A stretch of DNA of 64,000 nucleotides from Shewanella sp. Isolate11 (GCF_022398315.1 NZ_JAKEVF010000003.1:124001-188000); one strand, 5' to 3'. Counted from the first letter of the stretch, positions 25,306 to 35,585 are shown. Program-made: numbers and translations. The notes: generated from the letters alone by a model not told the origin.

Positions 25306-26795
25306 TATTGTTCTCCACCTTGCTTTTTACCTTGAATGGTAGAGCTAAGCGCATCACCGAGAATGCCTTTCAGTTGGTCACGCAGTGCTTTAATGTCTTG
25401 TTGCTGTTGTTGATAGCTCGCCAGTAACTCTTCAGGATCATGGCTGACGACTTCGTCCTGATACGGGTTTTTAATATCAAGGTTAAAGTTGCGCTCGATA
25501 ATATCCTCAATCGACACTTTCCAAGCTTGCTTGGTCTCGATGCGACTAGCGAATCCATCTGCCTCGTTACCCCACCAATCGATCTCTTGCTGGAACTCTT
25601 CAAACTTCATTGGTTTGGTTTTGTTGTAGTTTTTCACGCCTTCTGGGTAAGGGTGCTCATAGAACCACACTTCTTTGGTTGGTCGGCCTTTGGTAAAGAA
25701 CAGAATGTTGGTCTTAATGCCCGTGTATGGGTTGAACACGCCATTAGGTAAGCGAACAATCGTGTGCAGGTTACACTCTTCCGTCAGCATCTTTTTAATT
25801 TTGGTTTTTACACCTTCACCAAACAAGGTGCCATCAGGCAACACCACACCAGCGCGACCCTCTTGATCCAATACTTCGACAATCAGTTGCAAGAATAGAT
25901 CGGCGGTTTCACGAGTTTGCATTTCGGCAGGGAAGTTCTTTTCAATCCCGTCTTCTTCTGTGCCGCCAAACGGTGGGTTAGTCGCAATCACATTGATATT
26001 GCTGTCCCAGTTTGAAAGCGGCTTGTTAAGCGTGTTGCCGTGCTTGATCTGCACTGGGACTTCGATGCCGTGGAGCATCATATTGGTGATACACAGCAAA
26101 TGTGGCAGCTGTTTCTTCTCTACACCGTGGATTTGTTTTTGCAGTGTTTGGTGGTCGGTTGCGCTGGTTACGTAGTTTTCTTTGACGTGATCGAACGAGC
26201 AAGCCAAGAAACCGCCCGTGCCACAGGCGGGATCCATAATTTGTTCACCCAGTTTAGGGTCAAGACGATTGACGATAAAGCGCGTCACCGCACGAGGGGT
26301 ATAGAACTCACCCGCATTACCTGCGCTTTGAAGGTCACGTAGAATTTGTTCGTAGATATCACCAAACAGGTGACGTTCTTTAGAGTCAGTGAAGTCGATT
26401 TCGTTGAGCTTGTTAATCACCTGACGCAGCAGTGTGCCATTTTTCATGTAGTTGAAAGCATCACTAAAGGCTTCTTTCACCACAAATCCGCGTGGGTTGG
26501 TGTCTTTCGGCGCGGTTAGGTTTTTTAATCTCGGGAACAGGTCATCATTGATGAATTCCAGCAGCTCATCACCGGTAATGCCTTGGTTATCTGCCGCCCA
26601 GTTGCGCCATAGGTACTTGGCTGGGATGGGTTCGCGGTAATCATCTAACTCGAACTCTAGCTCTTCTTCTTGAGCATCAAACACTTTAAGGAATAAGAGC
26701 CAAGACATTTGGCCTAGACGCTGCGCGTCACCATCAACACCGGCATCTTTACGCATGATGTCTTGAGTAGATTTGATAACTGAACTGATTGACAT
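25305..26795 (-). CDS. hsdM: Type I restriction-modification DNA methyltransferase subunit
   Basis: A 496-residue N6-adenine methyltransferase. It has the N-terminal HsdM domain, the AdoMet motif DPACGTGGFL (about 188-197) and the catalytic NPPF (about 271-274). Together with HsdS it methylates the host site. It lies 88 bp downstream of hsdR, giving gene order R-M-S on the minus strand. All key motifs are present. Confidence 0.97.
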   Translation of the reverse strand: MSISSVIKSTQDIMRKDAGVDGDAQRLGQMSWLLFLKVFDAQEEELEFELDDYREPIPAKYLWRNWAADNQGITGDELLEFINDDLFPRLKNLTAPKDTNPRGFVVKEAFSDAFNYMKNGTLLRQVINKLNEIDFTDSKERHLFGDIYEQILRDLQSAGNAGEFYTPRAVTRFIVNRLDPKLGEQIMDPACGTGGFLACSFDHVKENYVTSATDHQTLQKQIHGVEKKQLPHLLCITNMMLHGIEVPVQIKHGNTLNKPLSNWDSNINVIATNPPFGGTEEDGIEKNFPAEMQTRETADLFLQLIVEVLDQEGRAGVVLPDGTLFGEGVKTKIKKMLTEECNLHTIVRLPNGVFNPYTGIKTNILFFTKGRPTKEVWFYEHPYPEGVKNYNKTKPMKFEEFQQEIDWWGNEADGFASRIETKQAWKVSIEDIIERNFNLDIKNPYQDEVVSHDPEELLASYQQQQQDIKALRDQLKGILGDALSSTIQGKKQGGEQ

Positions 26796-26883
26796 TGTAT
26801 TCTCTTATTTGGAAACAGGCTGAGTTTGTGATTAATCAGCCCTATAAATAATGGCTTTGCTTGGCGCTTTAACTGCTGCAATG

Positions 26884-29343
26884 TTAAGCAGATTGCTGGT
26901 GAATTTGATAAATTTCAGCTTCTAATTCACTAATGGCTTGCTCGTATTGTTCTTTACCACCGAAGCCTTTTTTAACTATTTCGCTTAAGCTGCCAATTTC
27001 GTTAAATGGCTGCACTTTGAGCACTTGCATGGATTCGATTTCTTGCACGCCAACGTCGGCATACTTTACCAGAAGATTATCTAATACGGCTTGCGCGGTT
27101 TCAGAGTATTTTGTGAAGTAATTACGCTTTTTGACGTTGTTTGCGCGCTCCTTGCGCGTTAATGGTGGTTGGTCGTAAACCACATGACAAATCATATCGA
27201 AGGGGTCCAGCTCCTTGCCGACTTCGTCTTCTAGTGCTTGCCAGATGATACCTTCATTGGCGAGCTCATCTATGATGGCTTGTTTACGGTCTGATTCATT
27301 CCAGCGTTTTACAAACTCATCGAGTGAAGCAAACTGCTTCGCCATGGTTTTTCGGGTGTAATCTTTAAAAGATTCGGTAACCAATTTGCCATCGCTATCA
27401 TAATATTGCACTCGCTCGGCGACTATACTGACCGTAACACCTGATACACGGTATTTATGTACTTTGCGTGGCTCGTCATCCTCACTCCATTCATTATCGT
27501 CAACACCAGCATTACCACTGTCGTTTTCGTCAATGGAATCATTAATGGTGTCGTTAGGCATGTCATCAGAAGTATCGGTATCGTCGTTAGGAAAATCATC
27601 GCCAATTGTGTCGATATCAACTTCTTCGTCTTCAATATCGGTCGGCGTGATTTTAATGACTTTTTCTGGAGTGCCATCGAATCGTTCGTCAGCAAATAGC
27701 TCAGTGGCTTTTTTGAAATCAAGAATGGTAAACCAAAGTTTGCCATATTTTTCATCGATACGAGTGCCACGACCTATGATCTGTTTAAACTTCGTCATTG
27801 ACTGAATATTTTGGTCAAGCACCACCAGCTTACAGGTTTTCGCATCGACCCCTGTTGTCATTAGTTCTGAGGTTGTAGCAATGACGGGATAAGCTTTCTT
27901 AGGGTTTATAAAGTTATCAAGCTGGGCTTTGCCTATCTCATCGTCCCCGGTAATTTTCATTACGTACTTGTCGCTTTTAGCCATCTGATCTGGGCTGAGG
28001 TTAGCAATAGCGCGGCGCATGCGCTCTGCATGGTCGATGTCATTACAGAACACTATGGTTTTTGCCATAGAGTCGGTGCGCTTTAAGTAGTTAGTAATGG
28101 TCTCTGCCACTAGCTGAGTACGTTCATCAATAACCATGGTGCGGTCGAAATCTTTTTGGTTAAAGATGCGATCTTCAATCACTTCACCATTGTTATCGAT
28201 TTGGCCTTTAGTGGGTCGCCAACCTTGTAGATCGACATCTATATCTACCCGAACAACTTTGTAGGGTGCCAAGAAGCCATCTTCAATACCTTCTTTTAAT
28301 GAATAGGTATAAACAGGATCACCAAAATAATCTGAATTAGACACTTCCTCAGTTTCTTTGGGAGTAGCCGTTAATCCGACTTGAGCCGCACTCTTGAAAT
28401 ACTCGAGAATTTCACGCCAGGCACTATCGTCAGCGGCGCTTCCTCTATGGCATTCATCGATTATGATTAAATCAAAGAAGTCGGGATCGACTTGTTTATA
28501 GGCTTTTTGGCTTTCTTCTGGACCAGTGAGCGCCTGATATAGCGCTAAGTGAATTTCATAGGCAGGGTCAACAGTTCTTCCTGTTACCTTGGTCATTGAT
28601 GTTTCAAAGGGTTGAAAATCATTTATACGGGTTTGATCAACCAAAATATTGCGGTCGGCCAAGAACAAGATACGTTTCTTCGCGCGAGACTTCCATAAGC
28701 GCCAGATGATTTGAAATGCAGTATAGGTTTTACCCGTCCCCGTAGCCATCACCAGTAGTACACGGTCTTTACCCGATGAAATTGCTTCTATGGTTTTATT
28801 GATGGCTTGCAGTTGATAATAACGAGGATGTTTACCTGGCTCCTCACGATATTCCTGATTGATAATTGGAAGCTGCGCCTGGGTATAACCTTTCCATGCA
28901 CAGTATTTAGTCCATAAATCTTGTGGTGATGGAAAATCTTCTAAACGGATTTCGGATTCTAGTTTGTGTTCTTCGGGCGTTCCAAGCTTTGTCTTATCGT
29001 GGAAGATAAAGCCATCGCCGTTTGAAGCAAAGATGAAGGGCACTTCTAGCAAACGCGCATAATCGAGCCCTTGCTGCATCCCCTTACCCACTTCATGCTT
29101 ATTGGCTTTAGCCTCAATAACAGCAAGTGGCATACTGGGTTTATGATAGAGCACTATATCGGCAGACTTAACGGTCTTACGGACACCTAACTGACCACGT
29201 ACGATCACCTTGCCATCACGCAATTTCACCTCTTGACGTATCTGCGTCATATCATCCCAACCCGCACTGGTTATGGCTGGCATAATGAATTTGGTGATGA
29301 TGTCCGTTTCAGTCAACTTTGTTTTATTGATGCTCATTGTCAA
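26884..29343 (-). CDS. hsdR: Type I restriction endonuclease/translocase subunit
   Basis: 819 residues. The N-terminal nuclease domain has a PD-(D/E)XK-like pattern (Asp in DIVLYHKP, then VIEAKAN). The SF2 motor has Walker A ATGTGKT (about 199-205), DECHR (about 295) and GLTATP, and an acidic stretch separates the motor from the C-terminal domain (about 520-590, many Asp). The first codon is TTG at 29343, six nt after AAGGA; an ATG two codons later (29337) is the alternative. It cleaves unmodified DNA after ATP-driven translocation, with HsdM and HsdS. Confidence 0.95.
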   Translation of the reverse strand: MTMSINKTKLTETDIITKFIMPAITSAGWDDMTQIRQEVKLRDGKVIVRGQLGVRKTVKSADIVLYHKPSMPLAVIEAKANKHEVGKGMQQGLDYARLLEVPFIFASNGDGFIFHDKTKLGTPEEHKLESEIRLEDFPSPQDLWTKYCAWKGYTQAQLPIINQEYREEPGKHPRYYQLQAINKTIEAISSGKDRVLLVMATGTGKTYTAFQIIWRLWKSRAKKRILFLADRNILVDQTRINDFQPFETSMTKVTGRTVDPAYEIHLALYQALTGPEESQKAYKQVDPDFFDLIIIDECHRGSAADDSAWREILEYFKSAAQVGLTATPKETEEVSNSDYFGDPVYTYSLKEGIEDGFLAPYKVVRVDIDVDLQGWRPTKGQIDNNGEVIEDRIFNQKDFDRTMVIDERTQLVAETITNYLKRTDSMAKTIVFCNDIDHAERMRRAIANLSPDQMAKSDKYVMKITGDDEIGKAQLDNFINPKKAYPVIATTSELMTTGVDAKTCKLVVLDQNIQSMTKFKQIIGRGTRIDEKYGKLWFTILDFKKATELFADERFDGTPEKVIKITPTDIEDEEVDIDTIGDDFPNDDTDTSDDMPNDTINDSIDENDSGNAGVDDNEWSEDDEPRKVHKYRVSGVTVSIVAERVQYYDSDGKLVTESFKDYTRKTMAKQFASLDEFVKRWNESDRKQAIIDELANEGIIWQALEDEVGKELDPFDMICHVVYDQPPLTRKERANNVKKRNYFTKYSETAQAVLDNLLVKYADVGVQEIESMQVLKVQPFNEIGSLSEIVKKGFGGKEQYEQAISELEAEIYQIHQQSA

Positions 29344-29854
29344 TCCAGGTCCTTCTTAGAAGATAACAAACACTTACAGACGATTTAGTGCCTTTCAGGA
29401 TTGTGCCACAACGATGTAAGAAAACACAGGATTTGGATCAATATAGGTAGAACAAGCCACTACCCGCATCTGAGCTAAGCAAGACATATTTTAGCTAGCT
29501 ATTTAAGTAACAGAAGAATAGGACAACAATAGCACTTATCGTACCTGAGCGAACTTGCGCGGAAATTACGCCAGGTAGATATAGGTAGACTTTTAATTAA
29601 AGCAGCCACATGCAATTGACAAGGAGCTAAACAATAACTAGGTTATATCTGAACGCGATTCACCAGTGTGATACTGAATTGGCATTTATGGAGAGTATGG
29701 GTTGAGCCCGAAATCCAAGCTTGGCCGCTTTGCTAAGGACTACACTCAGGAGAGGTAGTTGTGAATCCTGATTGAAAGCATTCCGTGATGGGAGCTTTCG
29801 GCCACAGTCATGCAGCCAATAGCAGACCAGTGGCATAAACTCAGGATCATAATT
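29344..29854. other. Intergenic region between hsdR and the PD-(D/E)XK gene
   Basis: 510 bp between divergent genes. The hsdRMS promoter should lie on the left side. Open frames on both strands near 29660-29940 resemble no family I know and overlap the next gene. I see no clear operator. Confidence 0.4.
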
Positions 29855-30247
29855 ATGCCTATCAAACAAACTAAAGCTAAACCCGAAACCGCTAAATTTT
29901 ACAAAAGCATTTCTTACGAAACACTCGCTGCATCTTGGTTCCAAATGGATGGCTGGGAAGTCTTTTTACCCATGGCTGACCATGGCAGTAAAACCGACTT
30001 GGTTATTTCGGATGGCAGCTCGTTTTATCGAATCCAAGTAAAGTCTCTCGATACTCATGAAGAAAACGTCGTTGTCCAGTCACAGTGGGATGGGGTCGAT
30101 ATAGATTACGTGCTGTACTTTTCCAGGTACGGTCAATGGGGCTATATCACTCACCCGTTTACAGGTAAGGTCCGACTTAATCGGAACGGTCACCTAAGAT
30201 TCCATCAAGAGGGCAAAAATTTTAATAAGATGTTTGCGCGCATTTAG
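29855..30247 (+). CDS. Orphan PD-(D/E)XK-type nuclease-like protein
   Basis: About 130 residues from ATG 29855 (AGGA 8 nt upstream); a longer frame to 29810 lacks a ribosome site. It resembles the small PD-(D/E)XK family related to group-I-intron endonucleases (PF11645 type). Features are YETLAASWFQMDGWEVFLPMAD, then SKTDLVISDGSSFYRIQVKS with the Asp and Q-V-K catalytic pattern, then DYVLYFSRYGQWGYIT. It sits between hsdR and attR on the opposite strand to the defence block. It could be a nuclease of a minimal defence system, a remnant of a homing endonuclease, or part of element mobility. Confidence 0.7.
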   Translation: MPIKQTKAKPETAKFYKSISYETLAASWFQMDGWEVFLPMADHGSKTDLVISDGSSFYRIQVKSLDTHEENVVVQSQWDGVDIDYVLYFSRYGQWGYITHPFTGKVRLNRNGHLRFHQEGKNFNKMFARI

Positions 30248-30356
30248 CACAATTGCCATTAACCATGATTTTTAGTAACACTAGAAGTAACACCTTAAGA
30301 ACAGTTCTTTGTTTAACACTATAAAAAACAAACATTTAACTAGTTAATTCAGGTGA

Positions 30357-30374
30357 CGCCGCCTCCACCAATAA
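30357..30374 (+). repeat. Right attachment repeat (attR)
   Basis: Exact 18-bp copy of the ssrA 3' end at 14646-14663, followed by sequence that looks like the original ssrA trailer. It marks the right edge of the island. Confidence 0.93.
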
Positions 30375-30377
30375 AAA

Positions 30378-30407
30378 CAAAGGGTTAGCGGAAACGCTAA
30401 CCCTTTG
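30378..30407 (+). terminator. ssrA: Displaced original ssrA terminator
   Basis: 13-bp perfect stem CAAAGGGTTAGCG/CGCTAACCCTTTG closed by a GAAA tetraloop, starting 4 nt after attR. In an uninterrupted chromosome it would directly follow tmRNA. Confidence 0.7.
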
Positions 30408-30525
30408 TCACATCTGAAAGGCGGTAAAATGGCACACCTTAGTCGTCAGCTTTAGCTCACTGTTGTCACGCAGCGCTTTTACACAAACTCACGTACTCAT
30501 TAATGTCGCTAAATTCAGACACAAT

Positions 30526-30552
30526 AAAAGCCACCCTTCGGTGGCTTGTGTT
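30526..30552 (-). terminator. Terminator of hpf
   Basis: AAGCCACC/GGTGGCTT stem with a 4-nt loop, followed on the minus strand by TTTTATT. It lies about 20-45 nt past the hpf stop. Confidence 0.8.
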
Positions 30553-30573
30553 TAATTTTTGTTTTCAAAAGCT

Positions 30574-30930
30574 TTAGGTCAATTTCATCTCTTGGATGAT
30601 TTCAGCGGCAATTTCTGGCGTTGTGCTCACTGGTTTTTGATGTAAATCTGCTTTCAGTTGTCCTTTGCGGTGTTTCAGCGCAGCGTCAAGTTTCTTGGCC
30701 GCCATCGCAATAGCTGGATACATTACAGCGTCACTACCCGATGCTGAGATCCGGCTACCTTCGTAATTCGTTCTAAGCTCAACTTGGAATTCGCCATGCT
30801 CTTTAGAAATGATGATATCGAGCGAGATAAGGGTGGGAAAATGTGTAGCGATTTTGGAAAACTTTAGGTTTACATCCTCTTTAATTGAATCAGTAATATC
30901 TACGTGATGACCGGAAAGATTTATTTTCAT
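30574..30930 (-). CDS. hpf: Ribosome hibernation promoting factor
   Basis: A 118-residue member of the HPF/RaiA (sigma-54 modulation) family: the INLSGHHVDITDSIKEDVNLKFSKIATHFP opening, SLDIIISKEHGEFQVEL and YPAIAMAAKKLDAALKHRKGQLKADLH give the typical beta-alpha-beta3-alpha fold with a basic surface. It binds the 30S subunit in stationary phase and shuts translation down. The length fits the short HPF/RaiA type with no C-terminal dimerisation domain. It is monocistronic with its own terminator. Confidence 0.92.
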   Translation of the reverse strand: MKINLSGHHVDITDSIKEDVNLKFSKIATHFPTLISLDIIISKEHGEFQVELRTNYEGSRISASGSDAVMYPAIAMAAKKLDAALKHRKGQLKADLHQKPVSTTPEIAAEIIQEMKLT

Positions 30931-31288
30931 AGGTTTTCCTTTTTTTGAATGACTTCAATAAAGAACTTGGGGTGGAAAGGTGAAAAAACAAGGCCTCAGC
31001 ACTTTTTTATTCGATTCCCATTAAGCATGGGTCAAAACCAAGCAAATATCTATTCTGTAGCCTAATAAGATTTACCTGCTATCACTAACGAAAGCAAGCA
31101 AACTCATGCCCGAATGGGAACTATCACCACTAAAGAGTGGGTTTTTAAGGCTTATTAAACAATGTTTAATCTGTAGTTCATTGATAATATAGCTTGCCTT
31201 GAACTACGGCTTGACGAAACAGATACAGTTTTATTAGGCCTTAACCGCTTTAATTAAGCGTTAGAATTTCCCAAATGGAGCGTTATCG
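30931..31288. other. Intergenic region between hpf and osmC-like gene
   Basis: 358 bp between divergent genes. A weak CCACT/AGTGG hairpin with a following T-run is seen near 31127-31146, but it points toward the osmC-like gene. No gene seen. Confidence 0.4.
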
Positions 31289-31741
31289 ATGGCTTTCTCG
31301 CTAACATTGACTTGGACAGGTCAATTTACAGGCAACAACAGTAAAGATCACCTAATCGAATTTGGCAGTGGTCAAACGCTGGAAGGCTCGGCTGCAGCTG
31401 ATTATTTAGGTGCCGATGACAGAGTTAACCCTGAAGAGAGCTTACTGGCGGCACTAAGCAGTTGTCACATGCTGAGTTTTTTGACTATCGCTAATAAGAT
31501 GCGCCTTAATGTGGTCAGTTATCACGATAGCTGCACGGCAATATTAGGCTGTAATGAACAGGGGCGCACAGCCATTACGCAAATTACCCTTGCTCCGCAA
31601 ATCACCTTTGAAAGACCTGAGCAGCTCACAGAGCAGCGATTAGCCAAAATGCACGCCTTAGCCCATAAAAACTGTTTTATTGCCAATAGCTTATCCAAGG
31701 ATATTCTGATAACGCTCAATCATATTCCCTTTGATAGTTAA
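31289..31741 (+). CDS. OsmC/Ohr-family peroxide-defence protein
   Basis: 150 residues of the OsmC fold: SLTLTWTGQ opening, NPEESLLAALSSCHMLSFLTIANKM carrying the first catalytic Cys near residue 59, and the second Cys in AHKNCFIANSLS (near residue 134). The two Cys reduce organic hydroperoxides. The sequence is of the YhfA/OsmC-like type rather than classical Ohr. It is monocistronic. Confidence 0.9.
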   Translation: MAFSLTLTWTGQFTGNNSKDHLIEFGSGQTLEGSAAADYLGADDRVNPEESLLAALSSCHMLSFLTIANKMRLNVVSYHDSCTAILGCNEQGRTAITQITLAPQITFERPEQLTEQRLAKMHALAHKNCFIANSLSKDILITLNHIPFDS

Positions 31742-31884
31742 GCTAATTGGTAGCGCGCCGCTAAACCTATGTCGGGTAATGGCGCAGTAACCTCGGTCAA
31801 TACCACATTGTCAGGGTCAACCTGTACTACATTACAGCGTTCATCGACACAGGCACCAATATCCCCTTCAAACGATAACTTAAT
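31738..31884 (-). pseudogene. C-terminal remnant of an unidentified gene
   Basis: On the minus strand about 48 codons read sensibly (FEGDIGACVDERCNVVQVD, then DNVVLTEVTAPLPDIGLAAR) and end in TAA overlapping the osmC-like stop. An in-frame TAG precedes it at 31885-31887 and no start or ribosome site is seen. It looks like the surviving end of a degraded gene. I cannot identify the family. Confidence 0.4.
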
Positions 31885-32051
31885 CTACATCTAGTGTAGA
31901 CCTAATGTTGTGTTTTAAGCGCTTCCAGTCAAAAGAATCCTCATGAACCGTTAAATCAATACCACCAATAAAACGAAGGCCACCGACCTGGGAACTACAT
32001 GGTCGGTAGCCTTCTAAACTTATTGAAAATTAACCAGCCAATCAGGCTAAT
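31742..32051. other. Intergenic region between osmC-like gene and tricorn-like protease
   Basis: Contains the remnant at 31738-31884. The remainder holds a CACCAATAAAACGAAGGCCACC stretch with partial dyad symmetry (about 31959-31985) that may end the protease transcript. No functional gene is seen. Confidence 0.4.
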
Positions 32052-35000
32052 TTATTTAACGTCTTGCGCCATACCAGAAGCTGGCATTGGCTGCGCCTGA
32101 AATGGATTTACAGGTTGCTTAACCAACTCTTCCTTCAAGTAACTCAGCGCCTTTTGTAACTGGGCATCCTCGCCTTTAAAAGTGGCTAATGGCAGGTTAT
32201 CAACTTCAATGTCAGGGCTAATTCCACGACCTTCGACAATCCAACGTCCGTCCATTGCATACTGCGGATATTCAGCCACACGCGCCATACCTTTATCGGT
32301 TAACGCGTTACGCCCTGACAGCCAAACACCCGCACCTGCAGTTTGTTTACCAATCAATGGCGCAATACCTAAAGCTTTAATCCCTGCAGAGAAAGTTTCA
32401 CCATCAGAGTAAGTCAGCTGATCGGTTAGCACTACAATATGGCCACGGAAAGTCTGCTGCATATTGGGGTTGGCATCACCTTGAGTAGGTTGCCAGAACA
32501 TCCAAGTACGGCGTAGCAGTTTTTCAATGATCCAACTGTCGATATTACCACCGCGATTACGGCGTACGTCTATGATAAGACCTTTCTTGTTGATGTTGGC
32601 ATAAAACTCACGGGCGAAGTTAGCAATATCACCCGAGCCCATGGCATAAAGATGTAAATAGCCGATATCGCCTTTGCTGTTGTCGGTAACTTTATCGCTG
32701 TTGTAATTAACCCAATCTAAATAACGCAGTTTGCCATTGGTGCTGTTGTTCACCGGAACCACTATCGTTTTAATGGTTTTACTGCTGCGTTTTAGAGTGA
32801 GTAATACCTGCTTATTCGCTTGATTACGTAAGTGATGCGCCACGTCAGCTACGGTATTAACCGACTTGCCGTTAATCGCCACTATGATATCGCCCACCTT
32901 GGCATCGACGTCGATACGATTCAGCGGCGAAGCCTGACTAGGTAACTCGGCATCATTTTGATAGATGTGAGCTATCTTAACTCCTTGCTTAGTTTGCTCA
33001 ATACGGCCACCTAAGTTAGCGCCTACTGGCGTATCAGGGTTTGATGGCAAATCGCCACCACGCACCTGAGAATGCAGCGCGTCAAGCTCGCCCATCATCT
33101 GTTTAAAGATATCGTTTAACTCGTTACGGTCAGTCAGTCTTGCCACCAGCGGCTGATACTTGGCTTTAGTGGCGCTCCAATCGACACCGCGCATCTTCTT
33201 ATCGAAGAATGAATCTCGGTGCATCAACCAAGCATCTTCGAACATCTGTAGCCACTCTTGTTGTGGTGATATGGCTAATTGCCACTGCTGTGTTTGCACC
33301 CGAGCGTTGCTAACCTCTTTGGGCAAAGCTTCACCGGCATCGACAATCAACATCTCCTTGCCACCATTGCTGCCTTTACGCACGAACAATTTACTGTCAT
33401 CGGCAGAGAGCTGATAATTAGCCACGTCATCTGCAAAGGTATCGACTTTAGGCGCGATAGGGTCAAACTTAACCCACTTTAATGATGCGCTGCTACCGGG
33501 CGTTGCCGAATGTGCTAATAGATAAAGTCCTTTGTCGGTCACTTGTAAATTACTGTAGTTACCCGAAGCAACAGGTACTTGGTACAGGCGTTGACTCAGA
33601 CCTTGCCACTGAACTTCAATTTCATTGCTGTCAGCATCATCTTCACCCGAGTTATCATTAGTGGTGAGTTCGTTAGGCTTGCTGAAAGGAAACTTGGCCG
33701 CCGAATTTAATGCCAGCGCAAAAATCTGTCCACGATTATCAAACACGGGGCCTAAGTTGCGATCGCCCCAAGGTGAAGTCGGCGTAGCTTTAAATTCACG
33801 GTTAGAAATAAAGTACAGCCATTTGCCATCGTTGCTAAAGGCTGGCGAGAAAGACTCATATTTATCACTGGTCAGTGTTTGCGCTTTATCGTCATCTAAG
33901 GAATACAGCACCACTTGTGGACGCTGCTGGCCAATCTCATTTTTAGTGATGGCAATAAACTGACTATCATCAGACCACACCACATCAGCATAAGGGCCTA
34001 AGCCCTGACCATTGGTGATAATTTTACGGTCTTTACCCTTTTTGATATCGAGTAACCACAGGTTACCGTCATAATCATCATGCGCGATATAACGTCCATC
34101 GGGTGACAGATGCAGACCCATACGCATGCTGCCGCCCTCTTTGGTGAGCTGCTTAGCATCCTGACTGCCATCGGCGGCATAACGCCAGATCTCTTGCTCA
34201 CCAGACGCATCGCTGATGGCATAAACCCACTGACCGTCAGGGCTCATTTGCGCGTTACGCACGCGATGCTCACCCGTTAATGCTAACTCTACTAATCGAG
34301 AACCATCGATACCCGCGATCGCCACATGACTACGGGCGGTGATCACCACCTTGTCTCCCGATGGCGACAAATGAGTGTCGCTAGCGTAATCCATAGGTTG
34401 ATTAACCCAATGTTCGCGTCGCTCACTAAAGTCAGATGTCAGCTGAATATTGAGAGTTTGAGTTTGGTTGGCAGCTATATCGTACAGCTTAATATCGGCG
34501 CCTTGCTGGAACACAATACGGCCATTATCGATGCGCGCGCCGCGCACTTGCCAGTCGCTAAATTGTGTGTGCTGACGAATATCATTGCCAGAGAAATCCA
34601 TCGACCAGATATTGTCATTGCCACTGGCATCGCTGACAAAATAGAGTCGGTCTTGCCATAACATAGGTTGTCGTACCGAACCTTCATGGTTAGCTGTTAA
34701 CAACACCGCTTCTTTGTCGCTACCTAAGGTGTAGCGCCATAATTCACCTTTGGCACCGCCACGATAAACCTTGGCGTTATCACCTGTGGTTTGCAGGCCA
34801 AAGCGAGTAAAGAACAGATTTTTACCGGCATCATCGATCGCACCTTCGATAGCATCGGCCAGAGGCAAGTCGGTGGTCGTCAGGCTAACAGGATCAACAC
34901 TGCGTAATACCCAATAGTTCGCTGGGCCAAAAGCGTTATCGGTCGAATACAATACTTGGCCGTCTGCGGTCCAGCCTTGCACGCGCACGCGGCTGTTCTC

Positions 35001-35360
35001 GAAACTGACTCGTTTAGCAACACCGCCTTGAATGGGAATAACATAAACTTCGCTGGCGCCTTCATAATTAGCGACATAAGCCACCCACTTGCCATCTTTT
35101 GAAATTGTTGCGCCCAACTCTTCCGCAGGCAGACTCGTGAGTCGACGCGCCTGTTTGTCGTTTAATGACTGAGTCCATAAATCGCCTTCGGCTGTAAACA
35201 CTAAGGTGTTGTCGTTGAGGGCTGGAGCGCGGTAATAACCTTGGTTTTGTGCACCTGAGATGGCCGCTTCGGTTGCAGAAAATACCGCACTGGTATGCAT
35301 TGTGCCTAATGCGAGCACACAACTGGCAAATAGATGACTAAATTTCGGGCTTAGCTTCAT
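32052..35360 (-). CDS. Tricorn-like S41 protease, exported
   Basis: 1,102 residues with a signal peptide (FASCVLALGTMHTSAVFSA). The N-terminal half (about 40-620) is a beta-propeller of WD40/PD40 repeats (SPDGQWVYAISD, SPDGRYIAHDD). A C1-like helical region (LMHRDSFFDKKMRGVDW), a PDZ domain (about 780-870, KVGDIIVAINGKSV) and a C-terminal S41 protease core follow. The likely nucleophile Ser is in QLTYSDGETFSAG (about 985). The family degrades peptides; this one is probably periplasmic. It is monocistronic, with a 290-bp upstream gap containing a 12-bp hairpin. Confidence 0.92.
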   Translation of the reverse strand: MKLSPKFSHLFASCVLALGTMHTSAVFSATEAAISGAQNQGYYRAPALNDNTLVFTAEGDLWTQSLNDKQARRLTSLPAEELGATISKDGKWVAYVANYEGASEVYVIPIQGGVAKRVSFENSRVRVQGWTADGQVLYSTDNAFGPANYWVLRSVDPVSLTTTDLPLADAIEGAIDDAGKNLFFTRFGLQTTGDNAKVYRGGAKGELWRYTLGSDKEAVLLTANHEGSVRQPMLWQDRLYFVSDASGNDNIWSMDFSGNDIRQHTQFSDWQVRGARIDNGRIVFQQGADIKLYDIAANQTQTLNIQLTSDFSERREHWVNQPMDYASDTHLSPSGDKVVITARSHVAIAGIDGSRLVELALTGEHRVRNAQMSPDGQWVYAISDASGEQEIWRYAADGSQDAKQLTKEGGSMRMGLHLSPDGRYIAHDDYDGNLWLLDIKKGKDRKIITNGQGLGPYADVVWSDDSQFIAITKNEIGQQRPQVVLYSLDDDKAQTLTSDKYESFSPAFSNDGKWLYFISNREFKATPTSPWGDRNLGPVFDNRGQIFALALNSAAKFPFSKPNELTTNDNSGEDDADSNEIEVQWQGLSQRLYQVPVASGNYSNLQVTDKGLYLLAHSATPGSSASLKWVKFDPIAPKVDTFADDVANYQLSADDSKLFVRKGSNGGKEMLIVDAGEALPKEVSNARVQTQQWQLAISPQQEWLQMFEDAWLMHRDSFFDKKMRGVDWSATKAKYQPLVARLTDRNELNDIFKQMMGELDALHSQVRGGDLPSNPDTPVGANLGGRIEQTKQGVKIAHIYQNDAELPSQASPLNRIDVDAKVGDIIVAINGKSVNTVADVAHHLRNQANKQVLLTLKRSSKTIKTIVVPVNNSTNGKLRYLDWVNYNSDKVTDNSKGDIGYLHLYAMGSGDIANFAREFYANINKKGLIIDVRRNRGGNIDSWIIEKLLRRTWMFWQPTQGDANPNMQQTFRGHIVVLTDQLTYSDGETFSAGIKALGIAPLIGKQTAGAGVWLSGRNALTDKGMARVAEYPQYAMDGRWIVEGRGISPDIEVDNLPLATFKGEDAQLQKALSYLKEELVKQPVNPFQAQPMPASGMAQDVK

Positions 35361-35585
35361 GTTCGATCCATTGATGTTATAGCATCAATCGCAATCGTCA
35401 TCCTTGCTTGTAAAAACTATCGAAACAACCTAACTCTGTTATCGAAAACTTTCCCAATAAAAACGCTGATCACTTAATTAAACTGATTGATACTGTGATT
35501 CTTTTCAGTGCAACAAAGTATCAAACTTTTATAAAATCTACAGTATTTTATCGCCAAAGAAGTATTAGCAAATGTAAACATGCCA

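Noticed and set aside
29660..29944. 94-codon minus-strand open frame before the PD-(D/E)XK gene
   Set aside because: It overlaps that gene antisense and shows no domain or ribosome site.
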